From Pantoea sp. Lij88 (GTDB taxonomy: Bacteria > Pseudomonadota > Gammaproteobacteria > Enterobacterales > Enterobacteriaceae), in contig NZ_CP118269.1 of NCBI RefSeq assembly GCF_030062155.1, positions 930,001 through 994,000 on the forward strand: DNA of 64,000 bases, read 5' to 3'. Shown one piece after another: positions 39,546 through 48,285 of this stretch. The stretch's first letter is position 1. Each line of letters starts with the position of its first letter. The notes under the pieces were generated by a model. It worked only from the letters and a program-made list of their open reading frames with translations. It was not told where the DNA came from and made no database searches. The position numbers were made by a program, and so were the translations under genes.

Positions 39546-42500
39546 TCACCGTGGCTCAATTGCTCTCTGAATAATTTGATGTAGACCATGTGACCCAATC
39601 TGTTCGGGATCGCCATTTAAATAAGTGAGTAGGTCTTTGCTTGAACTCCAGCGCCGAGTTGAGGGGTTGATTCGTTCTATAATTTCTTCGCTTTCAAGTA
39701 GAAGTTCATTCAACAGTGGTAACTCATCAGGCACCAATGTTGTAATCCTACGAGCGAGCGCATAGAGCCAGAGGTTTACTTGGTGCGCATTGTTGTAGGA
39801 TTTCCAGCTTATCTGCGCGCTCATCGGCCGCCTGATGGTCCGAGCCAGTGCATCAAAGACTTTCCTAAGTTCTCTGACAATCTCCACTCGATCTGCTGAG
39901 CTTAGGTATTTGGTCGCAATAGCCAGCTCATCGGTGAACGCACCGTCCGCATCTAGAGTAAAATAGAGACTCTCATTCTTGAGTGCTGTACGCCATTGGG
40001 TAGTCAGCTCTGTCAACCACTGATGGGCAACTTGAGAGATGTCGATTGTTCTTTTTTCCAGCATGGGTACGAGCATGGATTCAAGAATCCAAGGCGTGAA
40101 ATGGTGTAGCCTGCCGAGGCGACCCCGAACAGGTTGAAGAATATCCTTGAGCTCATCGTCTGCGAGAGGAGCCTTTAACGATTGGATTAAACAAGCGATG
40201 AGTTGTGGTTTAATCTCCGAATTAAGGTAGTTGGCTTCGTTGATCAGCCAGCACAAAATGGTACGTCGAACAGTGGCTGATTCGATATGGTCGATTTTTG
40301 AAAGGGCTTCAATTCCCCAGACTCCCCTATTAAGGGCGTTTTCAAGAGCATGAAGCCCTATCCAGATTATTACACTCACATTGCTCTGCAAAAGCGCATC
40401 AATTTGCTCATGATGCTTGTCAAAGCTGACGCACAAACAAATATGCTTAAGAGCTTCAACCACAAGCGCGTGGGTACGAGGAGACTTGATTGGTTCAGAG
40501 AATATTGTGTTTAACCAAGATACCAACTGCTTTGGAGCTTGCGACCATAGGAGTTGTATGGAGTAGTAGTCGCTCCATGAGGTATCTACGGGTGAATATG
40601 TGAATGTATTGAACGGATCATTTTTTGAAAGCAGTAGTGCTGTAAGTTCCTGTGAACGGTAGTGTTCAATGTCAAGTTGTTTTTTTGTGAGACGTGGTTG
40701 CAGTGCTTTTGCTCTGGAGGGAGAGATGTGCTCCAACAGTGCAACCTTCACAGGTTCGGATAATACCGATTGCTCCTTATTGTAGAGGCTGCCTGCATAG
40801 CGACTAGCCGGGGAGTTGGCTATGACATAACCAAGGACATCCCAAGCTGAGTAGAAATCTGCTATTGGCAACCCTTCAGTCCAAAATTTGCCGGGAAGAG
40901 CGTCAAAGCGATCTTCGTCAAGTTTCCCATCTTTAATGTATCCTTTGGCACTCATCTGCTCCATGAGTACAGCTCCTGACAAGTTTGAAAGCTGCTCATC
41001 ATCAAGCCACCAGGCTAGCACGCTACCAGCGCATGGTAGCTCAGCAAATGAGGAATTGTGATTTAGCCCTTTAGGCTTCACCTCCTCACATGGGCTAATG
41101 TCGGCAGAATTGAAAATTATTCTTGCAGGAAGGTGGGGATTACCCTCTCCATAGAGTGTGCTTTGGATAATCTGATCAACGTACTCAAATACATGCGGAA
41201 TCACGTCCAGAGGAATAGGGGTTGCCAATAGAGGATGGTTCTCGCTGGCCCTCTGAACTGAATTGGAAAGATGGTACCCAGCTAACGGCTGACCATTGGC
41301 TGAGCGAATGAGGATCATGCGGTCGTGGAGTTTGTTCTCTGGTACTGCGAGTATTTTGAGGCAAACACTTCCAAAGTAGCCATTATTCCAACCTGAACAT
41401 CTCGCTATAAGATTTTCAACACGATTGGGCTGACCAGCCTCTTTTATGCTGTCATCATTCGACATTTTTTCCGTCGTGATGACAAGGTAATCAGCAGTAG
41501 CAGTGCCCAGTCGGTTGAGAAGCTCAATCCCTACATCCTCCATATATGGGTCGATCCAAGCAATTTTCGCGTCGTGGTGCCGTTCGAAAATGTCCTTGAG
41601 CCAATCTTTCAACTCGAGACGGCTCATACCGCTGCTGTCGTTGAGAGTAGGAAAGAACCGCCCGTCGGATTTTTTTGGACATAACTGTTTGATTCTGTTC
41701 TGGATGAGCCGGTTGAGTGGAATCCATGGATCATCCGCATACCCGCCCATTTTTGACCGAGAGGGACTACTAATAGCACGCCCAATCTGTCCTGCTGTCT
41801 CCAGTCTGGCCTTTTCCCTTTTCGGTACTTTTTTTGCCAACCATTCGAATTGGTAGTTTGCCCTAATGGGTTCGACTAGCTGCATGTTGAAATTCATTTC
41901 GCGCATGAAATCTGCGCCGGTTTGAAGCAGGAGGAATGATTGCTCACCATTTATTCCAAGCGCATAAATCTCCATTGTATAAGCTGTGCTAGCTTGGTCC
42001 TGAAACACTTTGAGTTCAAATGTGTGATGGAGAGGGTATGAAGCGTTCTTGCTGAGGTTGGCGATATAAGAGGACTGAATGCTACCGTCACTGTACGCCT
42101 TGACAATAACCAACAGATCGGAAGGTTCTCGGGTTAGTGGTTCGAATAGAGTCAGAGATGACTGCTGCCCCTTCAAGGATAAGTCATACTTGCTACGCTC
42201 TGTAGCAGTGAGCCCAGGAGCACAGATGAACTCAAAGTCTCCAATTCTCCAAGAGTCAATTGTGGAGAAATCTAAGCCAGTATCTGCATTCAATACTTGG
42301 CATGCAAATTTGGCAATCTTCGTGTCATATCCTTCCAACACATTGAATAAATTTGATTTTTCTCTCAGGGAAATTGCGCCGCTGTCAACACTGGAATAGC
42401 TGGTTGGGCTTAGCCGATTAGTTTGAAATCTATAATAATCGCGTGTCGGCAAATGCATTACAGGGCGAGTGATGGGATTCACACAAAATGTGCTTGTTCC

Positions 42501-42863
42501 TATCGCCTTAGCCAATTTGTCGTTGATATTCAGCCCAGAGAGTTGGCAAGATTTCTGAAACGTCTCTCCGCAGATGAAGTGCTCAAGGAAAGTTCTCAAT
42601 CTCTCGGTAGAGGTATGAAGTGTCAAGGCGTGAGTTCTGACTGAGCAATTCTCAGTAAGTCGCATTTTGGAACTAGCGCTCCCGCTCCAACTGTTTGATT
42701 GGTAGTTTCCTGATAGTGACCGACCATACAGAAAACGTAGTTCACTTGAATCTTCCCACTCGATCTCCAATACCCAGATTTGGCTTATAGTGAGATTTTG
42801 ATCATCTCCGAACAAGTCATATAACCTAGAGTCTGAAAGCAACGCGCACAGTGGACTCGTCAT
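39546..42863 (-). CDS. 1105-residue protein with PLD-like centre, unknown function
   Basis: One of the longest genes here. The N-terminal 400 residues are beta-rich with no known motif. At about 420-560 there is a PLD-like layout: RHHDAKIAWIDPYMEDVG (strand plus Asp), LHDRMILIRSANGQPLAG (an HxD/HxK-type half-site with the Lys replaced) and LSNSVQRASENHP. The remaining 500 residues are helical, possibly repeat-like (VSVIIWIGLHALENALNRGV). It resembles proteins annotated as the VPA1262 family, though I cannot verify that. It sits inside IS66 debris with no partner gene and is intact. A role in mobile-element or phage conflict is inference. Confidence 0.7.
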   Translation of the reverse strand: MTSPLCALLSDSRLYDLFGDDQNLTISQIWVLEIEWEDSSELRFLYGRSLSGNYQSNSWSGSASSKMRLTENCSVRTHALTLHTSTERLRTFLEHFICGETFQKSCQLSGLNINDKLAKAIGTSTFCVNPITRPVMHLPTRDYYRFQTNRLSPTSYSSVDSGAISLREKSNLFNVLEGYDTKIAKFACQVLNADTGLDFSTIDSWRIGDFEFICAPGLTATERSKYDLSLKGQQSSLTLFEPLTREPSDLLVIVKAYSDGSIQSSYIANLSKNASYPLHHTFELKVFQDQASTAYTMEIYALGINGEQSFLLLQTGADFMREMNFNMQLVEPIRANYQFEWLAKKVPKREKARLETAGQIGRAISSPSRSKMGGYADDPWIPLNRLIQNRIKQLCPKKSDGRFFPTLNDSSGMSRLELKDWLKDIFERHHDAKIAWIDPYMEDVGIELLNRLGTATADYLVITTEKMSNDDSIKEAGQPNRVENLIARCSGWNNGYFGSVCLKILAVPENKLHDRMILIRSANGQPLAGYHLSNSVQRASENHPLLATPIPLDVIPHVFEYVDQIIQSTLYGEGNPHLPARIIFNSADISPCEEVKPKGLNHNSSFAELPCAGSVLAWWLDDEQLSNLSGAVLMEQMSAKGYIKDGKLDEDRFDALPGKFWTEGLPIADFYSAWDVLGYVIANSPASRYAGSLYNKEQSVLSEPVKVALLEHISPSRAKALQPRLTKKQLDIEHYRSQELTALLLSKNDPFNTFTYSPVDTSWSDYYSIQLLWSQAPKQLVSWLNTIFSEPIKSPRTHALVVEALKHICLCVSFDKHHEQIDALLQSNVSVIIWIGLHALENALNRGVWGIEALSKIDHIESATVRRTILCWLINEANYLNSEIKPQLIACLIQSLKAPLADDELKDILQPVRGRLGRLHHFTPWILESMLVPMLEKRTIDISQVAHQWLTELTTQWRTALKNESLYFTLDADGAFTDELAIATKYLSSADRVEIVRELRKVFDALARTIRRPMSAQISWKSYNNAHQVNLWLYALARRITTLVPDELPLLNELLLESEEIIERINPSTRRWSSSKDLLTYLNGDPEQIGSHGLHQIIQRAIEPR

Positions 42864-43139
42864 AGGGCACTCCTTTGTAGTGCTAAGTAAAAAGTGGATA
42901 TAGATATGTGGTGCTGGCTGGAAGTAGACTTGCCCCTTGAATCTTCAGACAGTTGGTATCACTTAAGTTAGTGATAGTCGGTAAGTGTCAACGAAGTTGT
43001 CACCCCTGAGGTTCACTATGCAGCCTGCTTTTCCCACTCTGGGTTCAGCGTTACCTCCGCTTTCCACTGCCAGTTTCGCGTTCAATTCCGCCAGCTTAAC
43101 CGTAAGCGTACAGCGAGACCAGCTAGGTTTTGGTGCCTG

Positions 43140-43535
43140 TTGGTAACGGGAGCATCGCTTCAGTTCCTGTATCAGCAGAGTCAGAAGCTTTTCGCTGACA
43201 GTGCCGTTGAGGCAGAGCGTCCCGCGCCGGAACGTTATCTCACAGCTCATACTGAGCGCTTCCGGGTCCTTTGCGGGCAATTCTGGCTGTACGGCATCGA
43301 GAGTCACAGGAAGTAGCTGAGGACTCTCTGAAGAAGGTAATAGCAGCTTTCCCTCGCGCCATTTGAACAGCTGATTAGCGTTAATGACATTTTCAAGCGC
43401 AAGTTTTGAGATGGATATTACGGGGTCGCAGGAGCCAGCAACGAGTTGCTGCTTAAACTCAGGAGAATAATTAGGGCAGCCTTTTCGTCTGCCGGGAATC
43501 CCATTTTTCTGCATATCTGACACTTTGGTTCCCAC
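43140..43535 (-). pseudogene. IS66 accessory protein TnpA, readthrough at its end
   Basis: Residues 8-120 match IS66 TnpA (RRKGCPNYSPEFKQQLVAG, SKLALENVINANQLFKWREG, LLPVTLDAVQPE, VSEKLLTLLIQELKRC). The frame loses the usual stop and the tnpB gene, and reads on through a left-type terminal repeat to 42,963. A few residues of the HTH are missing (FKWREG instead of FKWRQQWREG). Confidence 0.8.
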
Positions 43536-43605
43536 TACTCACTGGTGGACACTACTTTGTCGGGAACATCAGATTATGCCCAGACGGACCACGCTCTACG
43601 CTTAC

Positions 43606-43789
43606 CGTCAGCTAGAGTGATACCGGCATCAATGTGCTCCTGAATAACGGTTTCATTACTGAACGGTGTGTCATTCAACGTCAGGCCATAGTGTTGCGAT
43701 AACAGATGAGTCAGCAGCCGTTGCCAGGTTTCAACGGGTGACAGATAGGGCTGAGCCGCCCGTGTCGGGGATGATGATAAGGTTTACAT
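43606..43789 (-). pseudogene. CbtA/YpjF-type toxin, nonsense mutation and IS66 truncation
   Basis: The minus strand at 43,789 reads ATG TAA ACC TTA, where the family has ATG AAA ACC TTA. The following codons give the CbtA body ([46 protein letters not shown]), which is then cut by the IS66 end. CbtA inhibits FtsZ and MreB; this copy cannot be made. Its antitoxin gene upstream is intact. Confidence 0.85.
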
Positions 43790-43826
43790 GATGTTTGCTC
43801 CATGAGTTTAAGAGATAAGTGAAGAG

Positions 43827-44192
43827 TTAATGGGGTTCAGGCTTTTCGGTATAAACAGCGATGTAGACATAACCGCAGGAGCCGAGTGTATCGGCTTCGC
43901 AAGTCAGTCCATTGTGATATAGCGTGACGCAGTGCTGTTGCCTGGGAGAGAGTTCTCCGCTGGTGAGCATCAACTCCAGTTGTTTGAGCATCAACGGAAA
44001 AGCCTGGTCGAGGCGTAATGCTTCGTTGTCGCTGAAAGCACCGTTGAATCCGGCCCGGTCAGCGAGAAAATGCACCCGGTTGCCTTCCTGCACCAGACGG
44101 GCGCCAAAACAGGGTGTGATCGTGCGCTTTAGTCCCCACTGCTGGCAGGTAAGATTCTCCGGTTTGGTACCGGATTCTGAGTGATTGTTCAT
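43827..44192 (-). CDS. yfjZ: CbeA/YfjZ-family antitoxin (orphan)
   Basis: 121 residues of the YeeU/YfjZ/YafW family: PENLTCQQWGLKRTITPCFG, ARLVQEGNRVHFLADRAGFN, LDQAFPLMLKQLELMLTSGE and ending HNGLTCEADTLGSCGYVYIA. These antitoxins stabilise FtsZ/MreB polymers against CbtA (type IV). The cognate toxin downstream is dead, leaving an orphan. It is preceded by ypjJ, yfjY and yfjX homologues in the CP4-57 order. Confidence 0.9.
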   Translation of the reverse strand: MNNHSESGTKPENLTCQQWGLKRTITPCFGARLVQEGNRVHFLADRAGFNGAFSDNEALRLDQAFPLMLKQLELMLTSGELSPRQQHCVTLYHNGLTCEADTLGSCGYVYIAVYTEKPEPH

Positions 44193-44217
44193 TATTGTTC
44201 CTGATTAAAGGGAAGGA

Positions 44218-44439
44218 TTAATTAAGAGTGACACTTCGAAGAATGACATAGGGACCATTGCGATCCTGACGGCGTTCAGCAAAGACGGCCAGAACGCCGT
44301 GTATGTCCTGAACTTCCCGGCCAGCATAATGGCAGATACTGCCAGACCATTTATATTTGCCGGTACAGACGCGAAACAGTCGGGAGCCAGGATGTTGCCG
44401 GTACAGAGCCATGGCCTGGCGCTTACTGATGATTTTCAT
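44218..44439 (-). CDS. ypjJ: YeeT/YpjJ DUF987 protein
   Basis: 73 residues, MKIISKRQAMALYRQHPGSR, LFRVCTGKYKWSGSICHYAG, REVQDIHGVLAVFAERRQDR, as in DUF987 of CP4 elements. Function unknown. It overlaps the upstream radC-like gene by 4 bp. Confidence 0.9.
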   Translation of the reverse strand: MKIISKRQAMALYRQHPGSRLFRVCTGKYKWSGSICHYAGREVQDIHGVLAVFAERRQDRNGPYVILRSVTLN

Positions 44440-44930
44440 ATCCAGCCTCGTTCTGCAAACGACACAATCCCATTCTGACCGACAACCAAGTGATCGAGCG
44501 TTTTCACATCAACCAGTCCCAGCACCTCCTTCAGTTTGTCAGTCATCTGGCGATCTGCTTTGCTGGGCTCCGGATCGCCGGATGGATGGTTATGCGCCAG
44601 CACGACAGCTGCAGCATTGAAGCGAAGTGCTGATTTCACCACCTCACGGGAATGGACCTGGACATGGTTAATCGAACCGGCGAACAGTGTTTCACTCTCC
44701 AGTAAACGATGCTGATTATCGAGATAGAGCACTATAAACACCTCCCGCTCCTGTCTGGCCAGCTGTAACCGGAGCCAGTCACGGGCTGCAGTGCTCGAGG
44801 TAAAGCCTATACCGGGCTGGCGCAGATATTTATCCAGAAGGTTGATAGCGCGGCGAATGGTCTGTTGGGCGTAGGGTGTCAGTCCGGAAGTCGTAGGGAG
44901 TAAACAGCCATGCTGAGCAATAACCGACAC
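44436..44930 (-). CDS. yfjY: RadC-family (YfjY/YeeS) JAB-domain protein
   Basis: 164 residues, shorter than chromosomal RadC because the HhH N-terminus is absent. The JAMM metalloprotease motif is intact: AAVVLAHNHPSGDPEPSKAD, with a Glu before in LLESETLFAGS. Typical of prophages and islands near antirestriction genes. Exact substrate unknown. Confidence 0.92.
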   Translation of the reverse strand: MSVIAQHGCLLPTTSGLTPYAQQTIRRAINLLDKYLRQPGIGFTSSTAARDWLRLQLARQEREVFIVLYLDNQHRLLESETLFAGSINHVQVHSREVVKSALRFNAAAVVLAHNHPSGDPEPSKADRQMTDKLKEVLGLVDVKTLDHLVVGQNGIVSFAERGWI

Positions 44931-44991
44931 CGGAAAGAGTTCAGGCTGCGATAACAGTGGGGGATAATGCAGTATTCATGAGCGGTACCCC

Positions 44992-45435
44992 TCAGTCGAT
45001 AAGATGCATAATGGAGTTGCACTCTGGATGGTTCAGCGCGAAATCACGCAGGCGATAATAGTGCTCAGTCATTGCGTCACACTCCGTACGACAGGCATGG
45101 TAGTTGTATGTCATAAGACAGGCGACTATCCCTGCCGCTTCGCCAGTAAGTTCCGCGCCGTTGCCGTTCATACTGTTAAACAATGCCCACTTCTCATCTT
45201 GCTCTGACTCGGGAGCCATAAAAGCGCCGCCGTTACTGAGCGTCGAAAAATTCCAGATACCGCCGTGATAATCGGTACACAGCCGGTCCATCCAGGCAAA
45301 GATTTGGGGCTCAAGGATTATCCATTGTGGGATGGTACCAAAGTGCTGTGGCCAGAAGCCTATGCGTAACTCGTCAGGGACCACTGAGGCAGTAATTGCT
45401 TTCAGCTCAGCGAACTGATGATTTTGTGTATCCAT
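44992..45435 (-). CDS. yfjX: KlcA/ArdB-type antirestriction protein (YfjX-like)
   Basis: 147 residues with the ArdB/KlcA landmarks RIGFWPQHFGTIPQWIILEP, MDRLCTDYHGGIWNFSTLSN, GGAFMAPE and AGIVACLMTYNYHAC. ArdB-type proteins block type I restriction without mimicking DNA charge. Expected next to radC and the yfjQ gene in CP4-like elements. Confidence 0.92.
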   Translation of the reverse strand: MDTQNHQFAELKAITASVVPDELRIGFWPQHFGTIPQWIILEPQIFAWMDRLCTDYHGGIWNFSTLSNGGAFMAPESEQDEKWALFNSMNGNGAELTGEAAGIVACLMTYNYHACRTECDAMTEHYYRLRDFALNHPECNSIMHLID

Positions 45436-45465
45436 TAAATTATCTCCTTATGCCGGAACTGTTGT

Positions 45466-46287
45466 TTAACGCCCAAAAAACTCGAGCATATTTTCTGCCA
45501 TAACCCACAGGGCACGATTGAGCTTCACGTCACCATCAATACCGGTAACGGCACGGGTGCGACTGCTTTTCCCCTGTGCGGTTCGTCCTGACATTCCCCC
45601 TTTCATCAGGTTCTCCTGCACGCGCTGGTATACGGTCCACAGGTCATCTCTGTAGTCCTCCCGGCGACGTGGGGTCAGCAGCTGCGATACCGTGATCGGC
45701 TGGTGTTCCTCACCAAATCGATACTTCAGTGCGGCATTTGCCAGTGCGTGACGAGCCGGTGCTGGCAGCGCCAGCGACTGCATTGCATCGCGTTTCTCAT
45801 CCACTCGGTCAAATACCCCGACCACTTCGTAAGCCCCTTCTATTACCTTCTCAACGACATTACCTTTATGCGGCACCCGCACTTCTCCGAACGACTGACC
45901 GCAGACCAGGCCGTTGGTACAGACGCCACGAAACAGTCCCGGCAGCATCTGGTAGCTCGAGGAGCCGTCATGACTGTTGAGCAGTATGATTTCCGGCACC
46001 TGATGGCCGGTCAGTTGTCCGGCACGACGCAGACGAAGCATATGTTTGGTGTGCTCTCGCTTGCTCTGGTCGCGAACTTTTGTCTGGCAGGCAAAGAACG
46101 GCTCAAAGCCTTCACGCTGCAGGCTTTCGAGGATGGTGATGGTTGGGATATATGTATAACGATCCGAGCGCGATTCATGTTTGTCACTCCCGAACACGCT
46201 GGGCACATGACTCATTAGCTCTTCGTGGGTCAGAGGCCGGTCACGGCGTATCTGGTTTATGCGGCTAAAGCGGCTGGCTAATCTCAT
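45466..46287 (-). CDS. yfjQ: YfjQ DUF932 family protein
   Basis: 273 residues matching YfjQ/YafZ (MRLASRFSRINQIRRDRPLT, EELMSHVPSVFGSDKHESRS, GLFRGVCTNGLVCG, FLRR-like end). DUF932 proteins are common in plasmids and phages; function unknown. A GGAGATAGCC site precedes the ATG. Confidence 0.92.
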   Translation of the reverse strand: MRLASRFSRINQIRRDRPLTHEELMSHVPSVFGSDKHESRSDRYTYIPTITILESLQREGFEPFFACQTKVRDQSKREHTKHMLRLRRAGQLTGHQVPEIILLNSHDGSSSYQMLPGLFRGVCTNGLVCGQSFGEVRVPHKGNVVEKVIEGAYEVVGVFDRVDEKRDAMQSLALPAPARHALANAALKYRFGEEHQPITVSQLLTPRRREDYRDDLWTVYQRVQENLMKGGMSGRTAQGKSSRTRAVTGIDGDVKLNRALWVMAENMLEFFGR

Positions 46288-46310
46288 GGCTATCTCCTTT
46301 GAATGGGCAT

Positions 46311-46335
46311 AAAAAAACCACTCCGAAGAGTGGTT
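46311..46335 (-). terminator. intrinsic terminator upstream of yfjQ
   Basis: Perfect 8-bp stem AACCACTC-CGAA-GAGTGGTT with a seven-T run on the minus strand. It separates the small upstream genes from yfjQ. Confidence 0.9.
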
Positions 46336-46354
46336 CTGGATTGAGGGAAAGTAT

Positions 46355-46648
46355 TCAGTGATGGGGCGGGGTTTGTTTATGTTGTTCTGGGGCTTTATCG
46401 TCAGGCAACGCAGGCGAATTGTCTCTGTAGGCCCGAAGATGCTGTAATCGTCTCAGAATCATAGGCTTGCCGTACTGGAGATATCGAAGACACCAATCAC
46501 ACGTAACGATCCTCCTGATGGACTGCGGTAAGCGCCGGTAGTCTTTTCTGCATGCGGATAACACAAAAACATCATCATTGAGTGCTTCCTCCGCAACGAC
46601 GGAAAGCCCGTTGATAGCAGCGCGTTGCAGCCAGCCTCGATACTTCAT
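46355..46648 (-). CDS. small hypothetical protein of the CP4-like block
   Basis: 97 residues from MKYRGWLQRAAINGLSVVAE. Basic, helical, ends with a charged tail. No recognised family and no good ribosome-binding site; an upstream in-frame start at 46,777 would overlap the next gene. The terminator directly downstream supports transcription through here. Confidence 0.45.
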   Translation of the reverse strand: MKYRGWLQRAAINGLSVVAEEALNDDVFVLSACRKDYRRLPQSIRRIVTCDWCLRYLQYGKPMILRRLQHLRAYRDNSPALPDDKAPEQHKQTPPHH

Positions 46649-46701
46649 CAGCGAGTGAGTTTTAGATACAGGTATAGACCGCTTGCCTGAATAAGAATTT
46701 T

Positions 46702-46893
46702 TCAGGCAAGGGTGGCGAGTTTTTTTATAAGGCGTATCAGGCTGAGTGTGGTCAGCGTGGCCCCGAGCGTCTGGCATACAACCGATTTGCTTCGCAGTAG
46801 TGTGAGTCCGGCGACACTGAAAACAACGGGCCAGGTCAGATCCAGTGGTTGCTCTTCTGGCACGGTATCGTCCGGCGATTTTGCGTTTTTCAT
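46702..46893 (-). CDS. small membrane protein of the CP4-like block
   Basis: 63 residues from MKNAKSPDDTVPEEQPLDLT, followed by a hydrophobic stretch WPVVFSVAGLTLLRSKSVVC and a second (TLGATLTTLSLIRLI). Short, probably one or two membrane segments. It lies between the secreted-protein gene and the 97-residue ORF. Family not recognised. Confidence 0.5.
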   Translation of the reverse strand: MKNAKSPDDTVPEEQPLDLTWPVVFSVAGLTLLRSKSVVCQTLGATLTTLSLIRLIKKLATLA

Positions 46894-46951
46894 TGGTAAG
46901 TCCATAAGACGTCCGGCATCGCAGGAAGCGTATACCGGACAGGGTGAGTGA

Positions 46952-47791
46952 TTAGGGAAGATCTGCGGAGGCTATTTCCTGAGAAGCGTTAGTGGGGCCA
47001 CTGTAAACGCCGACGTATTCATTTTGGGTAAAGATGATGACTGCATTGGTCTTTGGATCAAACGTGCACCCATTTAGTCCTGCAATTACCGCGCTTTTCC
47101 CCGAGCCTGTGTTTTTCACCATGAGCTTGTTGTCTGCGCAGGTGCTGGCTTTAACAAAACTCACCACATAACCGTCCTGCTCTGCGACGGTTTCGGTCGT
47201 CGTTGATTTTGGCGCAGGGGTACTTTCTTTCTGCCCAGTTACGCGCTCACGGCTGTAAGGAACATATTGAACCGCGTCGTTACGCAGGGTTGGCGGGTCG
47301 TTGTCCATGCTCAGATAAACAGGGCAATCAGCAGCGCCCACAGCACAGCTTTTACTGAAAATAGTGCGAGACGGCCAGCCTTTAGTGCCAATGTAGGCCG
47401 CGCCGGTTTCATCCAGGCAGTAGGTTTCCTCCCAAGCATAATTTTTGTTCTGGCCCGGCATGGTGCGGGTGGTGATGAGGCAGGTCAGGGCTTTAACAGG
47501 CTTTCCGTCGTAGCGAATAAAGTTCTGTTCAAGCGGTGAGGCGGCATACAGCAAAGGAGATATATTTGCCGCCGCAGCCTTACTTTGTGCCTCAGCGTTG
47601 AAACCCGCTTTATTGTTGAGTTTGACGCTGACGGCCTCATTGTTCATATAACGCAGCATTTCACCGCCGTTTTCCGTCAGAAAGAAGGTGTACCGCTCAG
47701 GGTGAATATGCCCCTGAATGGTGATGGCGGAGCTGAGTGCCGGGAACAAAAGAGCCGGGAGTAAAACCAGGCGTGAGAGTAATGTCGACAT
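46952..47791 (-). CDS. secreted protein of unknown function
   Basis: 279 residues from MSTLLSRLVLLPALLFPALS, with a signal peptide ending SSA and a mature domain ITIQGHIHPERYTFFLTENG. Three to four Cys pairs (TCLITT, YCLDETG, SCAVGAADCP) suggest disulfide bonds in the periplasm or outside. A P/T/S-rich linker (TPAPKSTTTETV) at about 195-210 leads to a C-terminal domain with two Cys (ASTCADNKLM, LNGCTFDPKT). Unusual in a CP4-like prophage block. Confidence 0.6.
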   Translation of the reverse strand: MSTLLSRLVLLPALLFPALSSAITIQGHIHPERYTFFLTENGGEMLRYMNNEAVSVKLNNKAGFNAEAQSKAAAANISPLLYAASPLEQNFIRYDGKPVKALTCLITTRTMPGQNKNYAWEETYCLDETGAAYIGTKGWPSRTIFSKSCAVGAADCPVYLSMDNDPPTLRNDAVQYVPYSRERVTGQKESTPAPKSTTTETVAEQDGYVVSFVKASTCADNKLMVKNTGSGKSAVIAGLNGCTFDPKTNAVIIFTQNEYVGVYSGPTNASQEIASADLP

Positions 47792-47850
47792 AAAGACATC
47801 CTTATTCATTACTGTTAACGATACGGGTGAACTTGTAGTGGGGGAGGGGA

Positions 47851-48285
47851 TTAATGGCTAATGCAGCCTTCCCAGGTCAGGTCCTGCAATGCGTCATGCA
47901 GCCCAGCGGCTTTAAAGGGGTGAGATAAAGGTTTGTTCATCCGGGTGACTTCAATTCGACCATCATCATTTGTATTTTTAAGCGCCATAAAGGCCGCCTC
48001 GCCAGGCTGGTAATGGACGGAGTTGATATTCAGTCTCACTGTTTCCTGCCCTCCGTTGGGCGTTTCCGAATGAGCTGTATCTGCCGTGCTGTAACCTACG
48101 ACTAGTTGGTTGTCTCTGCAGGTCAAAGTCAGGCGTTCGCCTGCGCTGTTGTCGGTGTTAAGTTCAAACTCCATCACATTGATAGTGCCAAACCAGCTCC
48201 CCCATTGTTGCTCCCGGCCTATGGCGTGCGAAGCGGCGCTGAACAGCGTGGCACTCAAGAGCAGTGCAGAGGTTATCTTCAACAT
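47851..48285 (-). CDS. small secreted protein of unknown function
   Basis: 144 residues, signal peptide to SHA, mature part IGREQQWGSWFGTINVMEFE, LTLTCRDNQLVVGYSTADT and one C-terminal Cys (WEGCISH), probably forming a single disulfide. It is upstream of the other secreted protein, about 60 bp away, likely an operon. Position resembles yfjS/yfjT of CP4-57, but similarity is not established. Confidence 0.6.
   Translation of the reverse strand: MLKITSALLLSATLFSAASHAIGREQQWGSWFGTINVMEFELNTDNSAGERLTLTCRDNQLVVGYSTADTAHSETPNGGQETVRLNINSVHYQPGEAAFMALKNTNDDGRIEVTRMNKPLSHPFKAAGLHDALQDLTWEGCISH

Larger units (their letters stand above)
38885..43605 (-). mobile_element. IS66-family remnant carrying a large passenger gene
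   Basis: Left terminal repeat GTAAGCTTACAGCGAGAAC at 38,885 and right terminal repeat (complement GTAAGCGTAGAGCGTGGTCC) ending at 43,605. In between are the C-terminal third of tnpC, the 1105-codon passenger gene and tnpA; tnpB and most of tnpC are missing. A second left-type end GTAAGCGTACAGCGAGACC at 43,102 suggests a nested or recombined copy. Flanking 8-mers share only CGTC. The right end lies inside the cbtA toxin gene. Confidence 0.75.
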
